Below, piece by piece: positions 33,152 through 42,538 of a stretch of DNA of 64,000 nucleotides; the first letter of the stretch is position 1; each line of letters opens with the position of its first letter. The DNA comes from an uncultured Saprospiraceae bacterium. GTDB lineage: Bacteria; Bacteroidota; Bacteroidia; Chitinophagales; Saprospiraceae. The stretch covers positions 1 through 64,000 of the forward strand of contig CALEYL010000027.1 of the NCBI GenBank assembly GCA_937926205.1, given 5' to 3'. Under the pieces are notes generated by a model. It made no database searches. It had not been told where the DNA came from and was given only the letters and a program-made list of their open reading frames with translations. A program made the translations under genes and the position numbers.

Positions 33152-34855
33152 ATGAAAAAAACGGTACTCTGTCTAATGATGGCGCTGGCGCTGCTGCAAT
33201 CCTGTATCAATACCGAAACCGCCGACATCATCCTGATCAATGGCAATATCTACACTGTAGATGCCACTAAGCCCCGTGTTGAGGCCATAGCCATTAAAGG
33301 GGACCGTATCCTCCAAACGGGCAGTACCGTTGAAATAGAAGCGCTCAAAGACAAAAACACGAAAGTTATAGACCTGAAAGGGCAGTTTGTTATGCCAGGC
33401 TTTATCGAGGGTCATGGCCATTTCTCCGGTTTGGGCGCCAGCCTCATTAACCTCAATTTCCTGAAATCCAAAAGTTGGGACGAAATCGTTCAGGCAGTAG
33501 CTGAAAAAGCAAAAACAGTAAAACCCGGCGAATGGATAACGGGGCGTGGCTGGCATCAGGAGAAATGGACGGAACCACTGGAGCACCAGGAACAGGGATA
33601 TCCCTATCACGATTTGCTCAGCGAAGTATCGCCGGATAACCCGGTTTTGTTGCGCCACGCCAGCGGACATTCCCTGTTTGCCAACAAAAAAGCCATGGAA
33701 CTGGCCGGTATCAGTGTGGAGACACCCGATCCATCCGGAGGACGAATCGTGCGGAACGCGCGCGGCGAAGCGATTGGCGTCTTTGAAGAACGTGCCATGA
33801 GCCTGATCAATCAGGCTTACCAGGAATACCTCGATGGTTTGTCACAAACGGAAGAAAAAGCGCTGTGGTTGAGAGGTATCGAGCTCGCGGAACAAGAATG
33901 TTTGAAGAAAGGGGTGACTACCTTTGAAGATGCCGGATCTACTTTTGAAGAAATTGAATGGTATAAGGAGCTGGCTGAAAAGGGGGAACTGGACTTGCGC
34001 CTTTGGGTTATGTTGCGTCAAAGTTATGCCGATATGAAAGACCGGATGGCCGGCTTTCCCATTATTGATATTGGCAACCATACGTTCACCTGCCGGGCCA
34101 TTAAATCGGAGGTGGATGGCGCATTGGGATCTTTTGGCGCCTGGCTGTTGAAGCCTTATGCCGATAAACCCGGTTTTGTGGGCCAGAATACAACGCCTGT
34201 TTCTGAAGTACAACACATCGCCCGCCTGGCCAGGGATCATGGCATGCAGTGCTGTGTGCACGCCATCGGCGACCGCGCCAACCGGGTCACCCTGGACGTA
34301 TATGAAGAAATGATTAAAGAAAATGCCGGCAAAACTGATCTGCGCTGGCGCATCGAGCATGCCCAGCATTTGGACACAGCCGATATACCCAGGTTCAAAA
34401 CCCTCGGGATTATTGCCTCAATGCAGGGCATACATTGCACCTCTGATGCCCCTTTTGTGGTCAGACGTCTGGGCGAAACGCGTTCGAGACTGGGGGCTTA
34501 TCCTTGGCGCAGTTTGCTGGACGCTGGCGTACTGGTCGCCAACGGCACCGATGCGCCCGTCGAAGATGTCAGCCCTATTGAAAGCTTTTATGCTTCCGTG
34601 ACCCGCCGCCGGGCTGACAGCGGCATGGTCTTTTTCCCGGAACAATGCATGACCCGTGAAGAAGGTCTTTATTCCTATACGATGGCCAATGCCTATGCCG
34701 CTTTTGAAGAACAGCTAAAGGGATCCATTACCCCCGGGAAATTAGCCGATCTGGTTGTTCTGAGCAATGACCTTTCCAAATGCGCGGATGAAGACATCCT
34801 CAAGACCCAGGTTGTGATGACAATGGTGGGCGGAAAAATCAAATTTGAAAATTAA
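33152..34855 (+). CDS. Amidohydrolase family lipoprotein (YtcJ-like)
   Basis: The 567-aa protein begins with a lipoprotein signal peptide (MKKTVLCLMMALALLQSC, Cys18) and an amidohydrolase domain of the Amidohydro_3 type. It has the start IILINGNIYTVDAT, the metal-binding HGH (His88, His90 in PGFIEGHGH), a later CVHAIGDRAN histidine, RIEHAQHLD and the final NGTDAPVEDVSP aspartate. These enzymes hydrolyse C-N bonds in amides or related compounds using one or two metal ions; the substrate here is unknown. It is the first gene of a plus-strand row with a Gfo/Idh/MocA oxidoreductase and a SusC/SusD pair. Its last codons form one arm of a large palindrome. Confidence 0.88.
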   Translation: MKKTVLCLMMALALLQSCINTETADIILINGNIYTVDATKPRVEAIAIKGDRILQTGSTVEIEALKDKNTKVIDLKGQFVMPGFIEGHGHFSGLGASLINLNFLKSKSWDEIVQAVAEKAKTVKPGEWITGRGWHQEKWTEPLEHQEQGYPYHDLLSEVSPDNPVLLRHASGHSLFANKKAMELAGISVETPDPSGGRIVRNARGEAIGVFEERAMSLINQAYQEYLDGLSQTEEKALWLRGIELAEQECLKKGVTTFEDAGSTFEEIEWYKELAEKGELDLRLWVMLRQSYADMKDRMAGFPIIDIGNHTFTCRAIKSEVDGALGSFGAWLLKPYADKPGFVGQNTTPVSEVQHIARLARDHGMQCCVHAIGDRANRVTLDVYEEMIKENAGKTDLRWRIEHAQHLDTADIPRFKTLGIIASMQGIHCTSDAPFVVRRLGETRSRLGAYPWRSLLDAGVLVANGTDAPVEDVSPIESFYASVTRRRADSGMVFFPEQCMTREEGLYSYTMANAYAAFEEQLKGSITPGKLADLVVLSNDLSKCADEDILKTQVVMTMVGGKIKFEN

Positions 34856-34873
34856 TCAATTTTCAAATTTGAT
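34838..34873. repeat. Perfect palindrome at the end of the amidohydrolase gene
   Basis: Arms of 16 bases at 34838-34853 and 34858-34873 (atcaaatttgaaaatt and its complement) surround a four-base loop. The palindrome includes the stop codon. There is no T tract after it, but it could act as an RNA-stabilising hairpin or a weak terminator. AT-only short repeats (atcatcaaatcatc type) fill the rest of the gap to 34951. Confidence 0.6.
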
Positions 34874-34951
34874 GATGATCCGGCAATGCTGTGATCTTCA
34901 AATTACCCAGTCACCAAATACTCGAATCATCAAATCATCAATTCAATACGT

Positions 34952-36103
34952 ATGAATCGGAAGATTAAAATGGGAATGGTTGGCGGCGGACGTGGCGCTT
35001 TTATTGGCGCTGTACACCGGATGGCTGCAGCTTTGGATGGCGAAATCGAACTGGTTTGCGGCGCTTTCAGCAGCGATCCTGAGCGGTCCAAAGCATCCGG
35101 AGAGGATCTGCACTTGCCGCCAAATCGCGTTTATGCAGATTATGAAAAAATGATTCTTGGGGAAAAGGCGCTACCCGAAAATGAGCGAATGGATTTTGTA
35201 GCCATCGTCACGCCTAACCACATGCACTTTGGGCCTGCAAAAATGGCTTTGGAAAACGGCTTTCACGTCGTTTGCGACAAGCCCCTGAGTTTCAATATGG
35301 AAGAAGCGATCGAGCTGGAAAGTTTGGTCAAAGAATCAGGCTTGCTTTTTGCCCTGACGCACAATTACACCGGGTACCCGATGGTAAAACAGGCAAAAGC
35401 CATGATCGCCAATGGTGAGCTGGGAAAAATCAGAAAGGTTGTAGTAGAATATCCCCAGGGATGGCTTTCTACCCGGGTTGAAGAAAGCGAACAAAAACAG
35501 GCCTCCTGGCGTACCGATCCCAAACGTTCCGGAATTGCCGGCGCTATGGGAGATATTGGCACCCACGCTGAAAACCTGGCGGAGTATGTTACAGGATTGC
35601 AAATCAAAGAATTGTGTGCCGATTTGAGCGCTTTTGTGGATGGTCGTGCCCTTGACGATGACGGGAATGTATTGCTTCGTTTCGACAATGGGGCGAAAGG
35701 CGTTTTGCACGCCAGCCAGATTTGTGCAGGCGAAGAAAACAACCTCAACCTAAGGGTATGGGGCGAAAAAGGCGGGATTGAATGGCGGCAAATGGAACCC
35801 AATACCCTGTTGGTGAAATGGCTGGACCGGCCCACACAAATATTGCGCACAGGGGTTGGAACGCTAAGCCCTCAGGCTACTGCGCACACCCGGTTGCCGG
35901 GAGGACACCCTGAAGGCTACCTGGAGGCTTTTGCTAATATTTACCGCAATGTGGCTTTTTGCCTGCGCGCGCACCTGAATGGCCAGACTCCTGATGCTCT
36001 GTACCAGGATTTCCCCTCCGTAAAAGACGGTGTGAGGGGCATGCGCTTTATTGAAAAGGTAGTAGAGTCGGGAAAAAGCGATCAGAAATGGGTTTCTTTT
36101 TAG
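34952..36103 (+). CDS. Gfo/Idh/MocA family oxidoreductase
   Basis: The 383-aa NAD(P)-dependent oxidoreductase has an N-terminal Rossmann fold (KIKMGMVGGGRGAFIGAVHRMAA) with the EKP-type catalytic lysine at CDKPLSFNMEEA, and the C-terminal alpha/beta substrate domain with GDIGTHAENLAEYVTG, in which the His acts in catalysis. Family members oxidise or reduce sugars, inositols or related hydroxyls. The substrate cannot be told from the sequence. It lies between the amidohydrolase and the SusC/SusD pair and could belong to a glycan- or glycoside-utilisation set, but no glycosidase is present to define it. Confidence 0.92.
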   Translation: MNRKIKMGMVGGGRGAFIGAVHRMAAALDGEIELVCGAFSSDPERSKASGEDLHLPPNRVYADYEKMILGEKALPENERMDFVAIVTPNHMHFGPAKMALENGFHVVCDKPLSFNMEEAIELESLVKESGLLFALTHNYTGYPMVKQAKAMIANGELGKIRKVVVEYPQGWLSTRVEESEQKQASWRTDPKRSGIAGAMGDIGTHAENLAEYVTGLQIKELCADLSAFVDGRALDDDGNVLLRFDNGAKGVLHASQICAGEENNLNLRVWGEKGGIEWRQMEPNTLLVKWLDRPTQILRTGVGTLSPQATAHTRLPGGHPEGYLEAFANIYRNVAFCLRAHLNGQTPDALYQDFPSVKDGVRGMRFIEKVVESGKSDQKWVSF

Positions 36104-36175
36104 CCATTTGATGCAGGCTGTTTTCTCTAATCAATATGTATCTGTTAACATTTAGTCAAATAAAATCACTGGTTT

Positions 36176-39100
36176 ATGATTCGACATTACAACATGCTGT
36201 GGCGGGCCATATTGCCTGTGCTGATGCTGTTGCCCTTGCTTGCATTCGGGCAAACAAAAGCAAATTACACCATCAGCGGCAAGGTCACAGATGAAGCGGG
36301 TGAACCGCTTATTGGCGTAACAGTTGTTCTGGCAGAACTGCGTGGTGCAGGAACCATCACCGACCTCGACGGGATGTATTCCCTGTCCGGTTCTGCCACA
36401 GCAGGCGATTACACACTTGAGATGAGCTACGTAGGCTATGCAACCCAGCGTTTTAAGGTTGCCATCGGCAGCAGCTCAACGATCGAACAAAATGCAAGTC
36501 TAGGAAACGATATCCTCAATCTTGATGAGGTGGTAGTTACCGGTGCTTCTGCAACGTCCACGCGCAAGCAATTGGGCAACGCAGTAAACGTCGTTGAAGG
36601 CAGCCAGCTGGCCAGAGCCGGGACGGTGAACGCGCTGGGCGCTTTGTCGGGTAAGGTCATGGGCGCACAGATCACCCAAAACGACGGTGGCCCCGGCGGT
36701 GGTATTTCCGTTCGTTTGCGCGGTCCCAGTACCATCAACGGCGCTTCGCAGCCGCTGTTTATTGTGGACGGCGTTATTGTGGACAACAGTTCACAAAACG
36801 TAATCAACCGGAATGCCGACGCACAGGGTACCGGTTTCCAGTCTGGTCAGAACCGTATTATTGACATCAACCCGAACGACATTGAGCGGGTGGAAGTCAT
36901 TAACGGTGCTGCCGCAGCAGCCATTTACGGCTCGCTGGCCAGCAACGGGGTTGTACAGATTTTTACAAAAAGAGGAAAAAGCGGAAAACCGCAGGTCAGT
37001 TTTTCAACAACCGTTTCCATGAGCCAATTGCGCAAGCGGTTGGAAATGAATCAGGAACCTTTCCGCTTCGGTTATCCCGGCAACGCACGCCTGACAACGG
37101 TTGGGGATCGTCTGACCACCATCGCTGATTTGCGCAGCGCAGCAGACAAAGCTGCCAACCCCGGCACAGGGCCAAGTGCGCTTGGCGGACCGCTTGTAGA
37201 AAACAAGTACCCTGTTACGCGTTACGATTATCAGGATGATATTTTCGGTACTGCTTATGGAACAGACAATTATCTGTCTATTTCAGGTGGTTCTGAAAAA
37301 ACGCGTTACTATGGTTCGCTATCTTACAGCGACAATGAAGGTATCCTCAATACGACAAATTTCCGCCGCTATGGCGCACGTCTCCGCATTGACCAAACGC
37401 TGACTGACTGGGCCAACCTGTCTATCGGCGTGGGATACAATAACAGTTCTTCGCGCGACCTGCCAAACGGCAACAACTTCTTCAACCCGATCAGTGCCAT
37501 GGTCATCATCGACAACGTGTGGGACATCAACGAACGCGATCAGGAAGGCCGGTTGCAGCAGGTTGAACTCGTGCGGATGAACCCGCTCAGTACGATTGAG
37601 CCTTTCGATATCGGCCAGGAAACCAACCGCATGGTGGGGGATATTCAATTGAATATTTATCCATTCAAAGGACTCAGCTTCAAATATGTGCTCGGACTTG
37701 ACGCTTACGGACTTCGCGGCCACCAGTTGCAACCCCGTGTACCTTATGCCGGTGTAGCTGCTACTTTCTTCCCGGACGGGTATGTCAGCGTGGGTAACGA
37801 CAATGTTTACAAGACCAACAACGATGTGACGCTGAGCTATCAGGCGAACATCGGGTCTAACATCTCTTCTACGACCACCGCAGGCAGCCAGTTCCTCTAC
37901 GACCGCCGCAATTTTACTTTTGCAGAAGGCCGTGACCTGCTGCCTTTCATCAGAACCGTTCGTGCAGCGGGTAACTTTTTCACGCCGGCTTTTGAATCCA
38001 GTTCGGAGACGGCTGTTTGGGGCTATTTCCTGCAACAGACATTTGGTTATAAGGACCTCTTGTTCCTGACCCTTGCCGGTCGGGTTGATGGTTCTTCTGT
38101 TTTTGGTGAAAACGAACGCAACCAGTTTTATCCAAAAGCCAGTGCCAGCTTCGTTTTGTCTGACCTCGGATTTTGGAAAGACGGCAGCCTGGGCAATACC
38201 TGGAATACCCTCAAACTGCGCGCCAGCTATGGCCAGGCGGGTAACCTGACGGGGATCGGCGCTTATCAGCGGTTTACCAATTACAGCAGCGTTGTTATCG
38301 TGGGCAGAAGCGGCCTGCAGTCGGCAGTTGCACTTGGCAACCCGGACATCCGGCCGGAACGCCAGACAGAAATCGAAGTTGGAGCAGATATGAGCTTCCT
38401 CAAAAACCGCCTCGGCTTCCAGTTTACTTACTACACACAGGACATTACCGACCTGCTCCTCGACCGGGTTATCGCTTCTTCAAGCGGCGGTACGAGCACC
38501 ATTTCTAATATTGGGGAAATGAGCAACGAGGGCCTGGAGATGTTGCTGACGGCCAGCCCGGTTCGCAGCAGCAATTTCAGCTGGGATGTTTCTGCTTCAT
38601 TCAGCACCTTTAAAAATACGATCAATGGTATTGGCGGTGGTCGCGGCGGCATTGTGCTTCGTGGCGGCGGTGGTACGCAAAGTGCTATTGATGGCGAATC
38701 TTTGGGTGTATTCAATGGCGTATACTACGCGCGTAATCCGGACGGTAGTCTGCTGTTGTCGGCATTGGGCTTGCCTCAGGTAGAACGCGGCAGCGATGCA
38801 ACGGGCGTACCTGCGCGCAACGATCAGGGGCAGCCGGTTGGCGACCCGATCCGCAAGGTTTTGGGCGACCCTAACCCGGAATGGACAGGAACTTTGGTTA
38901 ACGAGTTTCGCTATAAAAAATTCGGATTCCGTTTCCAGTTTGATGCCATCTACGGTTTTGATGTCTGGAACTGGAACAAGATTACAGCCAATAACGTCGG
39001 CAACGGCCCTCTGGCAGCGCAGGAGTTGCGGGGTGAAGTGCCACGCGGTTGGGTAGCAGCCATCGGCGGATTCATTGGCCCGCGCATCCAGGAAGAACAC

Positions 39101-39343
39101 GTAGAGGATGGTTCATTCATCAAGTTGCGCGAAATTGCCCTGACGTATGATGCAGGAAAAGTTGGCGCTTTCAAAGGCCTGACGTTCAGTCTTTCCGGTC
39201 GCAACCTGATCTCTTTCGACGATTATTCCGGCTACGATCCTGAAACCAACTCTGCCGGTCAGAATGACCGCGTTCGCGGCGATGATTTTGGAAACGTGCC
39301 CATTCCGCGCACCATTATGTTTGGCATCAATGCCTCTTTCTAA
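36176..39343 (+). CDS. SusC/RagA family TonB-linked outer-membrane protein
   Basis: The 1055-aa protein has a signal peptide (ending LLAFGQ), a carboxypeptidase-regulatory-like domain (YTISGKVTDEAGEPLIGVTVVL), the plug domain (DEVVVTGASATS start, then LSGKVMGAQITQNDGGPGGGISVRLRGPSTINGASQPLFIVDGVIVDN) and a 22-strand beta barrel with a C-terminal aromatic end (GINASF). SusC proteins form an import complex with a surface SusD lipoprotein, energised by TonB, for glycans, peptides or other nutrients. The next gene, 30 bases downstream, is the SusD partner. Start is the ATG at 36176, with 36194 an alternative within the signal peptide. No sigma/anti-sigma pair is adjacent, so regulation is not evident. 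Confidence 0.96.
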   Translation: MIRHYNMLWRAILPVLMLLPLLAFGQTKANYTISGKVTDEAGEPLIGVTVVLAELRGAGTITDLDGMYSLSGSATAGDYTLEMSYVGYATQRFKVAIGSSSTIEQNASLGNDILNLDEVVVTGASATSTRKQLGNAVNVVEGSQLARAGTVNALGALSGKVMGAQITQNDGGPGGGISVRLRGPSTINGASQPLFIVDGVIVDNSSQNVINRNADAQGTGFQSGQNRIIDINPNDIERVEVINGAAAAAIYGSLASNGVVQIFTKRGKSGKPQVSFSTTVSMSQLRKRLEMNQEPFRFGYPGNARLTTVGDRLTTIADLRSAADKAANPGTGPSALGGPLVENKYPVTRYDYQDDIFGTAYGTDNYLSISGGSEKTRYYGSLSYSDNEGILNTTNFRRYGARLRIDQTLTDWANLSIGVGYNNSSSRDLPNGNNFFNPISAMVIIDNVWDINERDQEGRLQQVELVRMNPLSTIEPFDIGQETNRMVGDIQLNIYPFKGLSFKYVLGLDAYGLRGHQLQPRVPYAGVAATFFPDGYVSVGNDNVYKTNNDVTLSYQANIGSNISSTTTAGSQFLYDRRNFTFAEGRDLLPFIRTVRAAGNFFTPAFESSSETAVWGYFLQQTFGYKDLLFLTLAGRVDGSSVFGENERNQFYPKASASFVLSDLGFWKDGSLGNTWNTLKLRASYGQAGNLTGIGAYQRFTNYSSVVIVGRSGLQSAVALGNPDIRPERQTEIEVGADMSFLKNRLGFQFTYYTQDITDLLLDRVIASSSGGTSTISNIGEMSNEGLEMLLTASPVRSSNFSWDVSASFSTFKNTINGIGGGRGGIVLRGGGGTQSAIDGESLGVFNGVYYARNPDGSLLLSALGLPQVERGSDATGVPARNDQGQPVGDPIRKVLGDPNPEWTGTLVNEFRYKKFGFRFQFDAIYGFDVWNWNKITANNVGNGPLAAQELRGEVPRGWVAAIGGFIGPRIQEEHVEDGSFIKLREIALTYDAGKVGAFKGLTFSLSGRNLISFDDYSGYDPETNSAGQNDRVRGDDFGNVPIPRTIMFGINASF

Positions 39344-39373
39344 ACTGCTTTTATCAACAAGAATTTTTTAATT

Positions 39374-40666
39374 ATGAAAAAAATAAAATTTCAATACCTG
39401 ATTGCGGCGTTGTGCCTCTCGGTTTGCTGCTTTACAGCATGCGAGCGGGACTTCATCAACCCCAACGCCGCTTCCGAAGACCAGGTACTCAAGTCTACGG
39501 ACGGCCTGATCGCTATGATCAACGGCATCCGCGCCCGTTATACCCTAGGAGGCACAGGCGGGCTGTACCTGACCATTACGGCTAATGGATTGACCACAAA
39601 GGAGCTTACCGTATTAAATGCTGGTAATGCTTCTGAATTCCAGCTTTCTACCGGAGGAGCCAACGTGACCAACAGCAATTCCCTGGTCGTTCGTCTTTGG
39701 GAAAACCTCAACCTGATTCGCTCAGATGCCGAGAAGGTCATTGCCAATGCGCCAACTGTCATTCAGGATGCCGGCACCCGGGTCGGTGTACTGGCCTACG
39801 CACACATGTACAAAGCGCTGGCACTGGGTACAATGGTTCAGTTTTGGGAGCAGGGCGTGACACAAACTGCACCCAATGCAACTTTTTCTTCACGCGCTGA
39901 AGTATTGCAAACTGCCATTACCCTTCTGGAGCAGGCAACGGATCTGGTGAAAAACCAGGCATTATCAGCTCAGTTTACGGCCTCGGTGGGAACTGACATC
40001 GATTTGGTGAATGCCTTGCAGGCGTTGACGGCACGTTATTATATGATGGCCGGCGACTATGCAAAAGCCAAAGCGGCGGCTGATTTTGTTGATTTGACAA
40101 AAAAGTCGGTCTTTACATTTGACAATGCTTCGCCGAACCCGGTTTTCCGCACGTCTTTTGTGACCAATAACCTGTACAATGTGGTGACTGATTTCGGCCA
40201 AACCGGCGCCCTCGCGCCCGATGCCGGTGATGGTCGCATTGCTTTTTACCTGACGCCGAATGCGCAATTGGGAAAAGGCTTTTTCACCGCCGATAACGCT
40301 CCGATTCCAGTTTACCTTCCCGGCGAGGTTACCCTCATCAAAGCGGAAGCGCTGGCACGGCAGAACAGCATCCCTGCAGCCATTGTTGAATTGGATAAGG
40401 TGCGCACGAAAACAGACGATGTTTTTGGTGTAAATGCAGGCCTTGCTGCTTACAGTGGCGCTACAACTCAAGAGGCTGTATTGCTTGAAATTTACCGCCA
40501 GCGCTGCATCGAGTTGTATATGACCGGACTGAAATTAGACGACAGCCGTCGTTTTGGTCGCCCGGGCCCTGGCGATGCCAATGCCGAGCGTTCCCGGAAT
40601 TTCTACCCGTACGCTTTGAGCGAAAGGCAGAATAACCCGAATACACCGGCTGATCCGGCGAATTAA
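39374..40666 (+). CDS. SusD/RagB family nutrient-binding lipoprotein
   Basis: The 430-aa protein has a lipoprotein signal peptide (ending CCFTAC, Cys24) and helical TPR-like regions of SusD type, with NPNAASEDQVLKSTDGLIAMINGI at the start and the C-terminal VLLEIYRQRCIELYMTGLKLDDSRRFGRP block typical of the family. It is shorter than typical starch-type SusD (about 500 aa). It would lid the SusC barrel encoded directly upstream at the cell surface. A strong hairpin terminator follows. The ligand is unknown. Confidence 0.93.
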   Translation: MKKIKFQYLIAALCLSVCCFTACERDFINPNAASEDQVLKSTDGLIAMINGIRARYTLGGTGGLYLTITANGLTTKELTVLNAGNASEFQLSTGGANVTNSNSLVVRLWENLNLIRSDAEKVIANAPTVIQDAGTRVGVLAYAHMYKALALGTMVQFWEQGVTQTAPNATFSSRAEVLQTAITLLEQATDLVKNQALSAQFTASVGTDIDLVNALQALTARYYMMAGDYAKAKAAADFVDLTKKSVFTFDNASPNPVFRTSFVTNNLYNVVTDFGQTGALAPDAGDGRIAFYLTPNAQLGKGFFTADNAPIPVYLPGEVTLIKAEALARQNSIPAAIVELDKVRTKTDDVFGVNAGLAAYSGATTQEAVLLEIYRQRCIELYMTGLKLDDSRRFGRPGPGDANAERSRNFYPYALSERQNNPNTPADPAN

Positions 40667-40690
40667 TATCTTGTTTGATTTGATGCCGGG

Positions 40691-40728
40691 CGCCCCGACT
40701 GTTTGATAAGATGGTCGGGGCGTCTTGC
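40691..40728 (+). terminator. Terminator after susD-like gene
   Basis: Arms cgccccgac (40691-40699) and gtcggggcg (40714-40722) enclose a 14-base loop and are followed by tcttgctttt. It ends the SusC/SusD unit and separates it from the convergent tsaD. Confidence 0.7.
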
Positions 40729-40741
40729 TTTTGGAAAGCAA

Positions 40742-41737
40742 TCACATCGCCCACCTCGCCACCGGGGTCACTTCGTGGCTGCAAAAGTCTCCCTCCAGAT
40801 ATTTATAATACCCGGCCACAGCAATCATGGCGGCATTGTCCGTACAATATTCAAATTTAGGGATATAAGCTTCCCAACCGTGTTTAGATGCAGCCTCCAG
40901 TAAAGCATTCCGGAGCCCCGAGTTGGCGGAAACGCCACCGGCCAGGGCAACCTGGCGGATGCCGGTTTGGTTAACCGCTTTTTTGAGTTTATTCATCAGG
41001 ATGCTGACGATCCGCTTTTGGACCGAAGCGCAGATGTCGGGCAGGTGGTTTTGGATGAAATCGGGTTCGCGAGCGATTTCTTTCCTGAGGAAGTACAAAA
41101 TAGAAGTTTTAAGGCCGCTGAAGCTAAAATCCAATCCCTGAATCTGCGGTTCCGGGAAATCAAAAACCGGACTCCCTTCTTTGGCCAAGCGGTCTATGAG
41201 CGGCCCTGCGGGATAATCCAGTCCCAGCAGCTTTCCGGTTTTGTCAAATGCTTCTCCTGCAGCGTCGTCTATGGTTTGACCAATGATTTCCATCTGCGCA
41301 TGGCTACGTACCAGCACGATCTGGGTGTGTCCGCCGGAAACGATCAGGCACAAAAACGGAAAAGGCGGCTGGCGCTCTCCGGCAAAATGCGCCATGACGT
41401 GGGCCTGAAGGTGGTGCACCTCGATGAGGGGAATGTCTAAACTCAATGCCAGTCCCTTTGCAAATGAAACGCCGACGATCAGGGATCCGATCAATCCCGG
41501 CCCCCGGGTGAATGCCACTGCGCCGAGCTCATGACGGGAGACTCCGGCCTTTTTCAGCGCTTCATGCACTACAGGAACGATGTGGACCTGATGGGCCCGG
41601 GAAGCCACTTCCGGTACAACGCCCCCATACAGGCGGTGTATTTCCTGCCCGGCGATGCAATTGCTCAAAACCCGGCCATCGGCAACCACTGCCGCTGCCG
41701 TATCGTCACAGGAAGATTCAATTCCGAGAATAATCAT
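40742..41737 (-). CDS. tsaD: tRNA N6-adenosine threonylcarbamoyltransferase TsaD
   Basis: The 331-aa protein is the catalytic subunit that moves the threonylcarbamoyl group to A37 of ANN-decoding tRNAs, working with TsaB and TsaE. It is an ASKHA-fold ATPase with the N-terminal ILGIESSCDDTAAAVV and the metal-binding VHHLQAHVMAHF motif (His109, His113), followed by SGGHTQIVLV and the C-terminal ALAGGVSANSGLR. The frame is open to 41866, but the ATG at 41737 begins the conserved MIILGIESSC start, so the upstream extension is rejected. It is divergent from the 41.9 kb membrane protein gene. Confidence 0.97.
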   Translation of the reverse strand: MIILGIESSCDDTAAAVVADGRVLSNCIAGQEIHRLYGGVVPEVASRAHQVHIVPVVHEALKKAGVSRHELGAVAFTRGPGLIGSLIVGVSFAKGLALSLDIPLIEVHHLQAHVMAHFAGERQPPFPFLCLIVSGGHTQIVLVRSHAQMEIIGQTIDDAAGEAFDKTGKLLGLDYPAGPLIDRLAKEGSPVFDFPEPQIQGLDFSFSGLKTSILYFLRKEIAREPDFIQNHLPDICASVQKRIVSILMNKLKKAVNQTGIRQVALAGGVSANSGLRNALLEAASKHGWEAYIPKFEYCTDNAAMIAVAGYYKYLEGDFCSHEVTPVARWAM

Positions 41738-41953
41738 GATGCTTGTTTGATGAACAAGTTTTGATTTAAAACGCGAAACTACCGCCCCCGGATCGGAGCT
41801 GAGGCATTCGATTGAAAAAAAGATTGCTCTTTTTAATTTTTTTCTGTTTAAGCAGGCACCAATCAAAGAAAATCCTGCATCTTGAGAAAGGATTTCAGTT
41901 CAGATATGGCATTTTATCAAAAAGCCGTATTATTGCGTCAAAACAAACCGAAA

Positions 41954-42538
41954 ATGAGGCTTGCTATCAATCTCGTTCTATTAGCCATTGCTGGCGTATT
42001 TGCCTGGCTCCTTGTGAGCGGCATCCGTGAACCTATTCAATTCGTCAACGAAAAGAATAGACGTGAAGACGCTGTTGTAAAAAAACTTGCGGAAGTTCGA
42101 ACTGCGCAGGAACTTTACCGAAGCATCAAAGGGGTCTTTGCGGGCGACTTTGACACACTAGCCATGGTGCTTAAAACGGACAGTTTTAAGATTGTCAAAG
42201 TACTGGGTGACCCGGATGATCCTAATTTCACGGGTCAGATTACCTACGAAACGTACTACTCTCCGGCTATTGACTCCGTACAGGCGCTTGGAATTAACCT
42301 GGATTCGCTGAGGTATGTACCCTACGGAAAAGGGGCAGCTTTTGAAATTCAGGCAGACACCATTACTTACCAAAAGGCCAAAGTAGAGGTCTGTGAGGTA
42401 GGTGTCAAGCGTAAAGTTTTCATGGGAAGTTATGCCGATGCGAAGTTCGCGCGTTACGACAAGAACTACGATCCGGAAAAACCCATCAAATTCGGTAACA
42501 TGAACGCGCCTAACCTTTCCGGGAATTGGGAAAACTAA
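41954..42538 (+). CDS. Conserved membrane-anchored protein of the DUF3822-rsmD cluster
   Basis: This 194-aa protein has a single N-terminal transmembrane helix (MRLAINLVLLAIAGVFAWLLVSG) followed by a helical segment (NEKNRREDAVVKKLAEVRTAQELYRSIKG) and a beta-rich domain to the end. Similar genes stand next to DUF3822 genes in many Bacteroidota, but no function is known. The frame is open to 41882; the ATG at 41954 is chosen because the transmembrane helix starts there, while 41906 is an alternative with a short cytoplasmic extension. It overlaps the DUF3822 gene by 13 bases and is probably translationally coupled with it. Confidence 0.75.
   Translation: MRLAINLVLLAIAGVFAWLLVSGIREPIQFVNEKNRREDAVVKKLAEVRTAQELYRSIKGVFAGDFDTLAMVLKTDSFKIVKVLGDPDDPNFTGQITYETYYSPAIDSVQALGINLDSLRYVPYGKGAAFEIQADTITYQKAKVEVCEVGVKRKVFMGSYADAKFARYDKNYDPEKPIKFGNMNAPNLSGNWEN

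Noticed and set aside
37319..38035. Minus-strand reading frame opposite the SusC-like gene
   Set aside because: It lies inside a clear SusC gene and has no recognisable protein features.
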